Origin: Coniella vitis
Lineage: Eukaryota > Ascomycota > Sordariomycetes > Diaporthales > Schizoparmaceae
Direction of reading: 5' to 3'
DNA length: 64,000 nucleotides
Assembly (NCBI GenBank): GCA_011317545.1
Contig: WUJK01000007.1
Coordinates: 806,001-870,000 of the forward strand
Shown: in pieces, positions 1 to 11,177 of the stretch
Layout of the letters: every line of letters starts with the position of its first letter
Numbering within the stretch: position 1 is the stretch's first letter
Made by a program: the position numbers and the translations under genes
The notes under the pieces: model-generated
Database searches by the model: none
What the model was told of the DNA's origin: nothing
The model's input: only the letters and a program-made list of their open reading frames with translations

Positions 1-832
1 AGTACATGCAAGCCACCAAAACGTGCCCCGCATTCAATGGTCTTCTGTCCGTTCCGGCCTCCGGCCCAGGTACACATGTACTTGCTTTCCCGGCCGACAC
101 AAGTAGGTGAGCGACTGGACTGACTGCAGCAAATAGCACGACTACCCAGAGTACAGCCTTTTATGCAGACCAGACAGGAATCAACCTGAGTTGTGAAGAA
201 CTGACTGGAATGTGTGTGCAGATAAGGGACAGATGAACAGACGTCAGAGGCGCATCAGCCCAGCCGCACGCTTGCCGTTCGCCGTAGTCCGCTCGCTGCT
301 CTTCACTTATTCGTCTACGGCCGTGTGTTAGCCGGGAGTTCGGGGGTGCTCTGTGCTCAGGCGCACAATATGATATGGCACATCGCTACCCTGTTGACGC
401 CCGTAACGAACCCTGGAGGGAAACGGTCGGGTGTCATGGTATTTGGGGTAGTCTCGAGCCGATCTCCTTATCCATCGCCTGCGGCTCGATCCGCAACCTC
501 AGCGGGCCCGTCAGAAGGAGGAGTATTCACATTCTCCGTCCGCCGTCGGCTTTCGGGCGTCGGGGCTACCCACACATGCTCTCGAATGTACCGTTCGCTA
601 TGGCCAAGTTACCAGCTCATCTGTGTACGTCATTTTGGCAAAAGAGAGTATACTGTTGATGTAACTCGCTCTACCCATGAATCCGGTCTTGTCAGCAGAA
701 CCTCTTACGCAAACACGAGGCACGTTGAGGACAGGGCGGGGTGAAGGGGCATATTGTGAGATTGATTTTCGGCTTGACGCACAACTATAACAGGCGTCAT
801 TGGCTCCTAAACCGGCGATCTCTCCGGCAACC

Positions 833-1459
833 GGGGGGGGGGGACATTATAACACGAACTGACTCCCAGGACCCTTGATGCTCGCCATTGCGGGCTCCAT
901 GATACGCCCTGATGAAGGGGGGGGGGGTTCCAAGCGGTTTTCCCCTTCGTTAATGAGAACTACAAAACAGGCACTTATCAGATCAGCCCAAGTATATTTA
1001 AAAATCCGCAACAGAGGCTCTCCCTTGCAGCGATGACCCAGTTGGTGCGGCGTGCCTGCATGTCTCCCATGTGCCCGATATTAAAAACAAGTCTCCATAT
1101 CTGCGCATTTGCACCGGGGGGAAGTGAGGGGAGGGGGGGAAACTCGGGGAAGTAAAAGACATGTACGTGTTGTCTTTGTCTTTGTGTTTTTTAATTATCT
1201 TTTCATCTATTTTGGGGCGGGGGAAAAAAACCGATCCGCAGTGCTGCAAAACAGTTCCCATGGTGGGGGACAAACTGCAATTTCTTTTGTTCTTTTTTCT
1301 ATTTTATTTCGAGACCCGAACTCTCCCTCACTCGCCGCCTCGTTTCTCAGCACGGAAGCACTAGCTGGACTTTTGTGCACGTGGGAGAACTCGAGGGCGC
1401 ATGGAGGTAAGGGGAGTGGGGGTTTCCAACCAAGCCAATGGAAAGGGGTCTGCAGACAG

Positions 1460-1491
<32 letters not shown>

Positions 1492-2925
1492 TGTGTGTGT
1501 GTGTGTGTGCAAGGACAATGTGATAAATCTTCTCTCGAGATGGAAAATGGTAACTAGATTCTTTTTCATGTGGGCCCCTGAGGTATAAAAAGAACAGAAC
1601 AAAGGAGGTGTAGATAGGTGTTTGGAGGGGGAGGGGGGCAAGAGAGGAGAGACACCATGATTGAGTTTTTGTGTGCCCGCGGGCGTGTGGCAACCTTTAC
1701 CAGTCGACTACCACCTTACTACATAGGTAGGTATTCGATTTGGCTTCTAGAGCTATTCCATATCTAGAATTTGGAGTGGTCGAACTTTTGGGGGGGGGGG
1801 TGGTTATCGTTCTTTTCTTGTATGTCAATGGGTAGTATTTGTGGTATGAGGTAATGCACAACTTACTTGAAGGTGTGGCTAGATGATGAAAAAAAGGGGG
1901 GGGCTATACCTTCTATATCTGAGGTCAAAGTGAAGAGGTAGTGGGCCGCAGATCAAAGTATATATATTCTCAAAGTTCAACAATTGCTCAGAAGAGCAGG
2001 TGAATAAGTTGATATGGCCAGTACCGCCATCACAAACGCTCATCAAGGCCCTCTTGCACGAGTCATCTATCTGCGCCTCCATTGCGGTGGGATGGATATA
2101 TTATAGTAAACATTTATCAGCAGCATAGTATAACATGTTTGTGCGTGGGTGAGAAGTGCATGTGTGTGCCATTCGTGTGCGAGATTTCATCTGCTTTTCG
2201 CCGCTGTGTGGATGGGTGGGTGGGTTACGACAGACAATTTACGAACGTGTCAAGGAACTTGGTCTCTTACTCTTGTTTACCGTAGACCGGACATCTACAC
2301 ACTCGGTGATTGCAAGATGCAGAAGCCCAAGAAAGCTCGAGAGGAAAAGGGGAGAGAAAAAAGAAGAAAACAACAAGAGAACGGATGATGGCTTAGTATC
2401 AGTTTTGGATGACATATCATTGCTCAAATCCATGAACCATGTTTGAAAAGAAAAAAAAAAACGGCTCTGGTCACTCGATTTTAGTTTCTGCTCTGTTTTC
2501 TTTTTTTCTTTTATCAAGACAAAACAAAAACACCTTCTCCATTGGGGGATGGCATGGCACTGGGTGTTGAGTCTCAGCTCTCTCAACGATTCGTCCTTAT
2601 TCCCTGGTCTATAGCCAGATATCAATATCAAAAGAGGATCAGAAGTGCACTATGCTATGTCATGACTAACCTGCTTTAGCAGCTGGTCAGGCCTGGGAAG
2701 TGGGTGGCTGTGTTTTGTGGTGGTGGTGCTCGTGGTTAGGTCGTGCGTGGGTGTGTGGATGAAGTCAGTCTATGGACAAGATGGGGGGGGGGGGGGAGAG
2801 CGGTTAAGCACATGGATCACAGCGGCAGACGGGCGGGTGGACAGCGGCATTTCCTATTTTTCTTTTCCATTTCAGAGAAGAAGACTATGGATGTATTTCT
2901 GGGAAAAGAGGTTGGGGGGGGGGGG
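833..2925 (+). repeat. Cluster of poly(G) tracts
   Basis: Five runs of at least 11 G lie on the same strand at 833-843 (11), 917-927 (11), 1790-1800 (11), 2783-2796 (14) and 2914-2925 (12). A shorter run of 8 sits at 1896-1903. All are outside recognisable genes. Confidence 0.9.
1460..1509. repeat. Compound (AC)n(AG)n(TG)n microsatellite
   Basis: Three dinucleotide blocks follow one another without a gap: AC, then AG, then TG. The outer AC and TG (=CA on the other strand) blocks are complementary, so the tract could fold into a hairpin with the AG block as loop. Confidence 0.9.
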
Positions 2926-5900
2926 TGACGGTGGAGACTCATGGGCGGGACAAACCTGGGGATGGGTGTGTCTGCCTCTCTCTGTCTTCGTGTGTGTGAG
3001 TGTGTGAAAGGAAGAAAGCAAATCGTAACAGGGTTGCGGCCTTTTAGGCGAAAAGGACATGATAGAGGGAAAGAAAAGTAATGTGTCCAAGTGATATGGC
3101 CGACACCGACATCCTATCTCCAGTGCCGCCTGCCGTCTGCTCGGTATACTTCTCTTTTTCTTGGTGATTGATGCCGTTGGTACCATTGATGGGCTGTATT
3201 AGGAGGATGTTGTTGTTGTGGGCACGATATGGTTGGTGAGTTCGGTATCAAGGCTCAGAGAGGTGATTATACGACGAATGGCTTGGGTGGGCTGGGGTCA
3301 AGGGGAGTGAAAGCCAACGAACGTCCTTGGAGCCCAGCAAACAAGCCGTGAAGATTCCAAGCTGGCAAGCAGAGATAGAGGTTCACGCATTTCAACAGTG
3401 AATGGCCTTTTCAATATCAAACTTGGCAGCGTCTTGCCGTTCGCGTGGTGCAGTGGGAGAAGGACCACGATATCTTCAGCGCAAGTCTGCTTCATATGAT
3501 CAGAACAAGTAATGCACCAGGGGCTGACAGCGGCTTGTCCCGTGTTCAAAAATGTATTGACTTTTTTTTGGATTGCGTGCATCTGTATTCTTCAGGATAA
3601 ATCATGTGTATGTATTTTCATAACATGTCAAGTCAAGCACTAGGTGAGAGCCCGATTCTCTGGCCATGCGTCTTTGTTCCCCTCTGTACTGACTTACCTT
3701 ATCTTGCATCAGAGCGAGAAGAAAAGACGGAGATTTCCGGGCGTTCGGGCGGTCGTGCGGTCGATCGGTCTTCAGTCGGCAGGACAGACAAGAGCTACAT
3801 AGAACACAGAATCACATAGTACATACATTTGGACACACAGAGCCATGTACTATGCAGTATTCTCAAGTCTCTATGCAGGCAGGGGCAGAGGGGGGCTGGT
3901 CCAAGTCTACTCTACGCCTTACTGTTTGTTTCCTGACACAGTCATTATCCCTCGTGCGCACAGTTTGTCCTTTTGACTTTACAATTCCCAAATGGTTTAT
4001 TATTCACTTTGATCTGGTTCTTCTTTCTCTGCTTCTTGGTTCCTGTCTTTCCATCTCTTCCTTGCCTTATTTCTCGCGGCTGCTTCTCTCAAAGCTCCGT
4101 GATGAGTGGGCTGGGTATCAAAGAGCAGACCCTGAAGTGTGGCCCCCACCCTCCAGTGCCACCCATGCCCCCGATACTCGTTCCTGATAGGCGTTCATGG
4201 CACTGATGGCTTGGCAAAGGGGCAGTGGGGGTCGTTTATGCATGAATTGTGTGTGAACAGAGACAATAACAGGCCAAAAGTTCTGCTGTATCTGGAGTCT
4301 GGTCCGGTCTTGACTTTTTGTGTGGGCCATGGAGATGTGTGCAACGTATCCAAGGGTCTTGAGGGGGGGAACAGGCATTTATCTGGCCAGTGTCAAAAAG
4401 TACCGAGAGTGACTTGACTAGACGGACGAACGAACGAAGTCACTTGGCGCTGTTCATGTAGGTCGAGTATCCCCACGCTGCAACTGATAGATGTACAGAG
4501 CAAGACGCCTTACCTATTTACGTGGCTTTGCCGCTGTCAAAAGGCCCCTGCTGTGGGCTGTGGATGCCATGGTAAAATTACAAACTTCCAAAGGGAGGTT
4601 TGCTGCAACGGTGCCCCAAGGAGATGATGGTGTTTCACACGGGGCCAATGCAACGGGTGGCCTTTTGATAAACAGAATGGATGGAATTGGGAACGAATGG
4701 ACTATGCTCTCTCGCTTTCTGATTCCAACATGTCTGCCCAGTCAGGGCCCAGCTGTACATAGTATCTGTTTTGCTTCACCAATAGTGTGTGTGGCCCTGG
4801 CAAGGCTATCACCCCTCCGCACGTAAAGTAGGCATGTATGTACTCCATAGCACTGTGGATCTTGAGACTCACTGACTCTTGAATCTGAAGAGGGGAGGGC
4901 CTTGTGCAAAGCCGCATTTTCACATGTGACAGATGCCTACGTCAACGTGCGGTAGAAAAAGAGGAGCAGAAGGAATCTGGGCAAAAAGGAAAAAGAAAAG
5001 CCCCCATTCTCCTTCTCTTTCTGGTATAGTATCATGGCCTCTCGTTTTTTTTGTTTGTTTTATTGTTTTTTTACCCTTTCTTTTCTTTTGTTTCGCACAT
5101 ATATGTACCGTATATTAGAGAGGGGTTGTGTGCTCTGTTGCTGCAGCGCCCAGCTTATTTATTCGCCATTGGCTTTTTTTCTTTTTTTTTTTTTTTCCTT
5201 TTTGCCAGCGGGAGTCTTATCTTGTAAAGTGGAACCTGTTTCCTGGAAGTGCAGCGAGCAGAGGAATTCATGTAGACTGAAAAACAAAATGCATACACAT
5301 CGGTCAGATCGCTGGGCAGCTCCAAGTGTTCTCCGTCGTGAATGTAACCCCTGGGGAACGAATGGCAATCAGCCAAACACACAACGACAAACTCAGCGTG
5401 GTCTAGAAGTGAGGGCCGAGCCAGAGCGCACCACAGGTAGGTTGAAAATGAGCCCCGTTGTGCATCCAATCCACGACGTGCTTTGAACCCGCAAAGCACT
5501 TTTACAGCGCGCATCCCCCATGCATATAGAGCATATTTTATATCTATTCCTGTCAGCATCCATGGAGGCCTGTGCGGCGATGTTGACAAGGTGATCAATA
5601 TCCCCACACGAGCCGGCGAACGCATCAATAGTCACGGTATAGAACAGAAGATAAGGCTGCTATATCGCAGACAAGAACAGGAAGTGGACGAGTCTCGTCA
5701 GCTCTCGAGAATGGACAGACAGCCTAGACTGCGGTATCTGCAGGGGCAAAGCAAGACACGCAGCAAGCACACGCTGACGCTCCATCTATCTGGCTGAGGC
5801 TCAAGATACAGATCGTACAAGTAAGCATATTGTTATAGTGTGTATTGGCACCGGATGCTTGAAACTATGCCTGGCCTACTCAAGCCACGCCCGAAGTGCT

Positions 5901-6649
5901 GCTTCCGAGGAACGTGTCATGGCTTTGCGACTGTCGGAATCCTGAAGCGTTGCAAAAGCCGAGTTCCACACAAGTGCAACATACTATAGACTTTCGCTTT
6001 CGATCGAGGCGAGATCTGCATTCGTGCCGTCGATCAAACAGTTCATTTCTTCACGGATACTCACATTTGCTCAGGGTATTTGGCACGCATATCATACGAT
6101 GCCAATGCACGCTCCATCTCCACAAGCCATGCCCCGCCCGTTACAGCCCGTCAGAAACTCGGTTTCACGCATCCATTTCTCGCAAGGAGCGTAAGGGCGA
6201 CGTGTATCCCAAGCGTCAGGGTGTCATGATCAGACTGATGCTCATTTTCTCTGCTGTCGACTGTCTCCTCTAACCCGCATCCTGTAAGGTTCATGATAAG
6301 CGAGTGCGAGCGGAAACTGCCGCGCTTCTTTGTCTGCGGCATGTTGATGCTCTCTTTTGACTCGACTTGAGGCAGGAAAGGGTCCATTGTAGGCACTGCT
6401 CCATGCGCAGTATTCGCCTCGGTCTCCTGTCGTCTCCTTGGACAAAGAGGGCAACCGGCCGGAACAGCGGCAAGGCGAGCTGGTCCATCCACGGTCTGGT
6501 CTGGCCAAACGCAGCTGCAGCCTCGATGCCACCCAAGAGTGATTTCGCTCGCCGTATTGCAACGGTCCGCCGACGAAACAATACCCCTTACAGGACACCG
6601 ATGACTTGTTGTTGTCGGTGCCGTTTGTTTGCGGTTCAATAAGTAGACT

Positions 6650-6772
6650 CTATGGAAACTCATCGTCATCGTCAATGGGCGAGGGCCGAAACAGGGCAGT
6701 GATCAGAGGGTAACCAAGGGAGCCCATCACTGTCAACGCTGCGAGTACAAAGATCATGTCCACAAACGGCAT
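6650..6772 (-). CDS. Possible 40-codon membrane peptide or terminal exon
   Basis: An ATG at 6772 opens a 40-codon frame ending in TAG at 6652-6650. The predicted peptide has a hydrophobic stretch of about 22 residues (MIFVLAALTVMGSLGYPLI) followed by a short acidic tail (DDDDEF) and a stop. That looks more protein-like than surrounding translations. A CTAAC branch-like site and a CAG near 6742 would also allow it to be the last exon of a longer minus-strand gene, but I found no convincing upstream exon up to 8.0 kb. Unrecognised; it may be chance. Confidence 0.2.
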   Translation of the reverse strand: MPFVDMIFVLAALTVMGSLGYPLITALFRPSPIDDDDEFP

Positions 6773-8468
6773 ACAAGTCGTTAGTCGTCAAAGCAGTCCT
6801 GTCTTGTTCTCTATACAGTCACTAACTATATTCGCAAAGGTTCAGAGCGAGGAGGCAGGAAGTACATCTATACAAATCCCACTTCAAAAGCCGCAAAACC
6901 TCCACGTCTCAAGGTTGCCCGAGTATTGCCCATGCAGTCTTCATTTCGAAGCTCAGCGAGGTGCCTTGAGCATGAAAAGCCACCGCGACTATGCGAAGAC
7001 CTTGGCCAGGCCATCAAGTCAGGTTTCAGTTCTTCGCCAGAGTCGAGGCATGACGGCTGAGAGCGTTCCTTGCTGAATCAAAAGTACAACAGTGCGGAGC
7101 TACAAGCCCAGTATGTGGTGATCCTGAACAGGTTCTTCCCAAAATCTCAACCAAAGTCGATGGGGAAAACGGTGGATTCTTTGAGCTAGTCCTCCTGCCT
7201 TTTTCTGGCTGTTTCCTTTCCTTCGTCTTGCTGTCTCTCATTTCTGTTCACTACGGATCATGCACCGACCTCGAGTACCCGTTCGTATAGATAGATAGAT
7301 AGATAATAGATCCCTTCGGGAGGAACGGCACGCCCAAGACGTGCGTTTTGGTGTTCATGTCCCGTCCACGAACTGCATACTGTATTCGTTCGTGGCAAAT
7401 CAGTCAACGTCTAGGGACTTTGACATCTGCAGAATACCACACCTGTGAATCTGTTGTGTCACGTTAGCTCAGGCATCAGGACGTATGATCAAAGACGAAT
7501 ACAACGTATCAGTTACCCGTGTAACTCTCCTGTCTGGTTTACTGAGTGATCCATAGTTGGCCTTCTCTCACAGCAAAAGACAGCCCGATCAAGATCGAAG
7601 AAGTCTTGTCGATTACGACTATCAGAGGTTACGGTTGGCCTTTAAAAGATCACCGCGTGGTTTTGCGGGCGTTGTACCTTTCTTTTTGCTTTCTTTTATT
7701 TGTCGTTTATTTTTATTTGATAATTTCTTTTACGAGGACTCAGTTACAAGATCCTACTGCTTGTTTGCAATAGAACAATGAATATTGAACACAGCGGTCT
7801 TTCTTCGAATCAAGTAGTTTGAGCTGGCCAGACACCGCTACATTATTTTGTAGCGCCATCCATTCCTCCCAGGTTGGAACGCCCCTTGATTCTAATGTGA
7901 CGAAACGACGGGAAGGATTTTGATCTGATAAACACGGTCCTTTGATCAGCATGTGTCGAGTAGATCTGTACGACGGACAATACACCTCTTCTCTCTCAGA
8001 ACGATGTAGCAATCTGCTTTTCATGACTGGTGCTGATATATATACCGATCGTATCCATTGCCATAGTACTACCCGCTCACCGGAGCAATGGTAGCGCCGT
8101 CAAATACTCCTACACCTGCTGGCACCTTTGGGTTCACGGAGATGTGTATTGTGCATGGCTTCGAGTCCTGTGTGTGCATTGCTGATAGTATCGCAGGTAG
8201 GCCAACTGAGAGCAGATTGGAGATAGTTATGAGGTTCAAGTGACAGAGGAGCGTTGCTGAAGTTGAAAGCAAACTGCTCCCTTCAACATCGCTCCTAATT
8301 TGGCCCGCAGAAACGAAAATCGAAAGCAAAAGCAGCCATTGACGAGCATTTAAATTATATCCAAAGCGCACACGCGTCGCCAGGAAGGACAACGGCAAGG
8401 AAAAGGCATTGAAGGTCCCTGCGAAAACCACCTGGCCACTGCCACCGTCCCTCAACTCACTCCCCCCT
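6773..8468. other. Intergenic stretch
   Basis: No supported gene. It contains a short (TAGA)n tract near 7290-7306. The right end is the 3' flank of the minus-strand oxidoreductase gene. Confidence 0.5.
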
Positions 8469-9791
8469 TCACAGCTCAACAACAATCTTCCTGTAAGTCA
8501 CCCCTTCCCTCTGCCTATCCAACCCCGTTTGCAAAGCCCCCAAGCCCGTTCCAACCACCTCGGCGGGTGGCAACGCCTTCAACACACCTCTGGCCAGCGC
8601 TTGAAACACAAAATCGCCCCAGATCGCACCCGCCACTTCCGGGTACTTGTCGTGCAAAAGCGCCGCCATGGGCCGTCCAATCTCGACGCCCTTGGGCAAT
8701 CCTTCGGTGACGGGCAGTACAATCGTCATCTTCTTAACAGCCTTTGCCCAGTTGCTCTTTGTCCCTGCTCCTTGACCTTTACCCTCGTCCTCCTCCTCCT
8801 CCTCCACCACCACCGTCGCCAAAAGACCCTTTGCCTCGAGCGCGTCGAACAAGCGCTCCAGAACGGCAAAGGTGGATGGCACGGAAATGGCATCAAACAC
8901 TCCTCCAAACTCATAGCCTCGGGCCTGGAGCTCCGCGACCGCGCCGACCATATCCTCCACGAGCCTGTCCGCTGCCTGGCGGCTATAGTCAAAGGCATAG
9001 TCGGCGCCGGCATCTGAGCGCAGAGCGGCGAGGTTGTGCGCGGACGCGGTGGTCACGACCGCGAGGCCGCTCGCTTTGGCGAGCTGGATCGCCACGACGC
9101 CGACGGACGAGGAGCCGCCCCAGATGACAACCGCCTGCTTCTTCTTCTTCTTCTTCTTCTTTTGATGGGGCGAGCGGGGAGACGACGACGACGCTGTGGT
9201 GGCGGTGGCGGGCAAGGGCAAGGGCAAGGGCAAGGGCAGCGCCAGTGTGTCGTGCGAGTAGAGGCCGCCTGCAGCGGTGGAGATGGCGATTGGGAGCACG
9301 GCGGCGTCAGTGAAGGACAGGTGCGCCGGGATTCGACTGGCCATGCGGGCATCGGCGGCTGAGAAGTGCTGGAAGGCTGCTGATTGCGGTCTCTTGGTAG
9401 CGAGTGAGATGCAGTGTCTGTATGGCGACGACGATGCTGTTAGACAGAGAGGCTCGCGGGTGGTCCACGAGCGAGTGGAGTGATGCGAGAAAGAAACAGA
9501 GGCAACAGGGAGAAATAAGCAAACTCACGCGAGAACACGATCCCCCTTCTTGAACCTCTCGACCGCGCTCCCAACCTCCACCACCTCTCCAGCGGCATCG
9601 CAGCCCAGCACAAAGGGCAGCCCGACAGAGTCTAGGAAATGCCCCTCCTGCATCTTCCAATCGACCGGGTTGACGGCGAGCGCGTAGTTGCGTAGAATAA
9701 TCTCGTGCGGCCCCGCGACGGGCATGTCGGCCGCGCGGACCTCGAGCCGCTGGTTCTTGGCGTCAATCCAGGCTGCTTGGTTGGATGGCAT
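8469..9791 (-). CDS. Zinc-type alcohol dehydrogenase/quinone oxidoreductase (trans-enoyl reductase-like)
   Basis: Two exons, 9791-9529 and 9417-8469, joined across a 111-bp intron with a GTGAGT donor and CAG acceptor, give 403 residues. The join restores a continuous GDRVLAH...AAFQ segment typical of the family. The N-terminal GroES-like half contains NPVDWK and GCDAAGEV. The NADPH-binding Rossmann half begins at GGSSSVG (about residues 188-194). This medium-chain reductase family (ToxD and stand-alone enoyl reductases) reduces activated C=C or C=O bonds with NADPH in the cytosol; no substrate can be inferred and no polyketide synthase is nearby. Odd: residues about 148-181 are a low-complexity insert of repeated Leu-Pro, Ser/Thr/Ala and eight Lys just before the nucleotide-binding motif, encoded by simple repeats. 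Family assignment is solid, activity inferred. Confidence 0.9.
9189..9239 (-). repeat. In-frame simple repeat in the oxidoreductase
   Basis: On the plus strand a (GGGCAA)n tract encodes Leu-Pro repeats on the minus strand. A second tract, (TTC)n at about 9140-9161, encodes the Lys run. Both keep the reading frame. Confidence 0.8.
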
Positions 9792-11177
9792 TGTGAAAGA
9801 AGGGCCAGTCTTTTTGCTATGTATTCTGGCCTAGTCTGGATGTCGAGGATCAAGTCAAGGGAGGGAAAATCACGATGTGTGCGTGTGTGCGTGTGTGATT
9901 GTTTGTTCCGTCTTGATGGACTCTGCCAGTTTTACTCTGCGGTTCACTACCCCGTACTTTCAATGGTTGTAATGGAACAAGAACAACAGCCTTTTATATC
10001 CATCTTCGAAGGCGCATGAACAAGCATTTCCTTGTTACGGGGGGGAAAAGGGGGTCTGCCGTACATTAAACCCACAAAGTCCGCGTCGCCAGGTGCGTGC
10101 TGTCGTCCAAGACGACGACGGCATCGCCACTAGCGAATCTCCATCTTGAAGCCAGTGATTTGCTCTTCAACATGTGCCAAATGGTGCTGTCCCATATAAA
10201 CAAACGCAGTACATATAATAAAAGAAAGAAAACCCCGTCATCGTTCCCTACACGCTTCCGCAACCCTCCCAACAACATTTGCCCCATCACCACCAGAAAA
10301 CGTTCGTGTGTGTACCAACAACACCCTTATTTACAGCTCCGTGAACCCCAAACTCCGTAACCGCGTTTATTATATCCACACGATCTCCGTCACATCTTGT
10401 CTCGTGTGTGACTTTGATCTTTTCTACGATCCACCGCTTAGTTAGAAAAGTTGCGTGATATTCACAACTTAATCATTTGCTACACAGCATCAGCGAGCAC
10501 TAAACATCAAATCCCTCTTTTACATGCGGCATTGCTGCCCTTGGGCCCTCAAACCTTCACATTCTCCGTTAGACACCACTGAACAATATACATGGTGCAC
10601 TCGCATTCGCTTCAGAATCAACCAACGCTTCAACATTGCCGATAAGCATATGAGTATTATCATCAAGCAAATAGATTCCGCTGTTAACCTTATAGAATGC
10701 CAAAATTGCATATGAGAAGTCTATATACATATCTATACATGTCCTCGAGTTGCGGTTGGTTGATCGGTATTAAGGATGTTAAAGTCCGCCTCAGCAAAGC
10801 TGCGCACGTTGCTGCCAGTTTTCCTTCCACGATACCCTCCAGCCTTCTTCTAATTCATCATATATTTTTATTTATGTTCTATTTCCTCCTTCGGAAACAC
10901 AAACGCGCAGTGGATCTTCTGAATGGAACATGACCACTGCACCACTCACAACTCGCGAAGCCACCATTGGACTATATGTCGTATTTGTTCTTTAGCTGCT
11001 AAAGTCCATATATAGTATACGGAGCACGAGGACTATAAAACCATAACACACAGCGCATGCCAGTTTCCACACTTCCACTCCTTCGTCTATCCAAGAAACC
11101 AAGCACCATATATATATATATATATGTAAAACTTCATTTGCTTTCCTCCTCCCTTCTCCCTCCCTCCTCTCCTCACC
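9792..11177. other. Intergenic: oxidoreductase promoter and 3' flank of DUF885 gene
   Basis: No gene seen. The left part should hold the oxidoreductase promoter, the right part the DUF885 gene 3' untranslated region. A (TA)n tract lies at about 11108-11126. Confidence 0.5.

Larger units (their letters stand above)
1..6649. other. Gene-free stretch at left edge
   Basis: No open frame here reads like protein: all are short, overlap one another on both strands and match no family I know. The stretch is rich in homopolymer and dinucleotide tracts, including several long G runs on the plus strand before 2.95 kb. Short TACTATGTA-like half-palindromes occur near 3815-3855 and 4755-4767. It could be the long 5' region of a gene off the left edge, a non-coding RNA locus, or simple intergenic DNA. 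I see no tRNA or rRNA signature. Confidence 0.6.

Noticed and set aside
8409..9017. A 202-codon plus-strand frame
   Set aside because: Antisense to the oxidoreductase exon 2 with no protein-like features.
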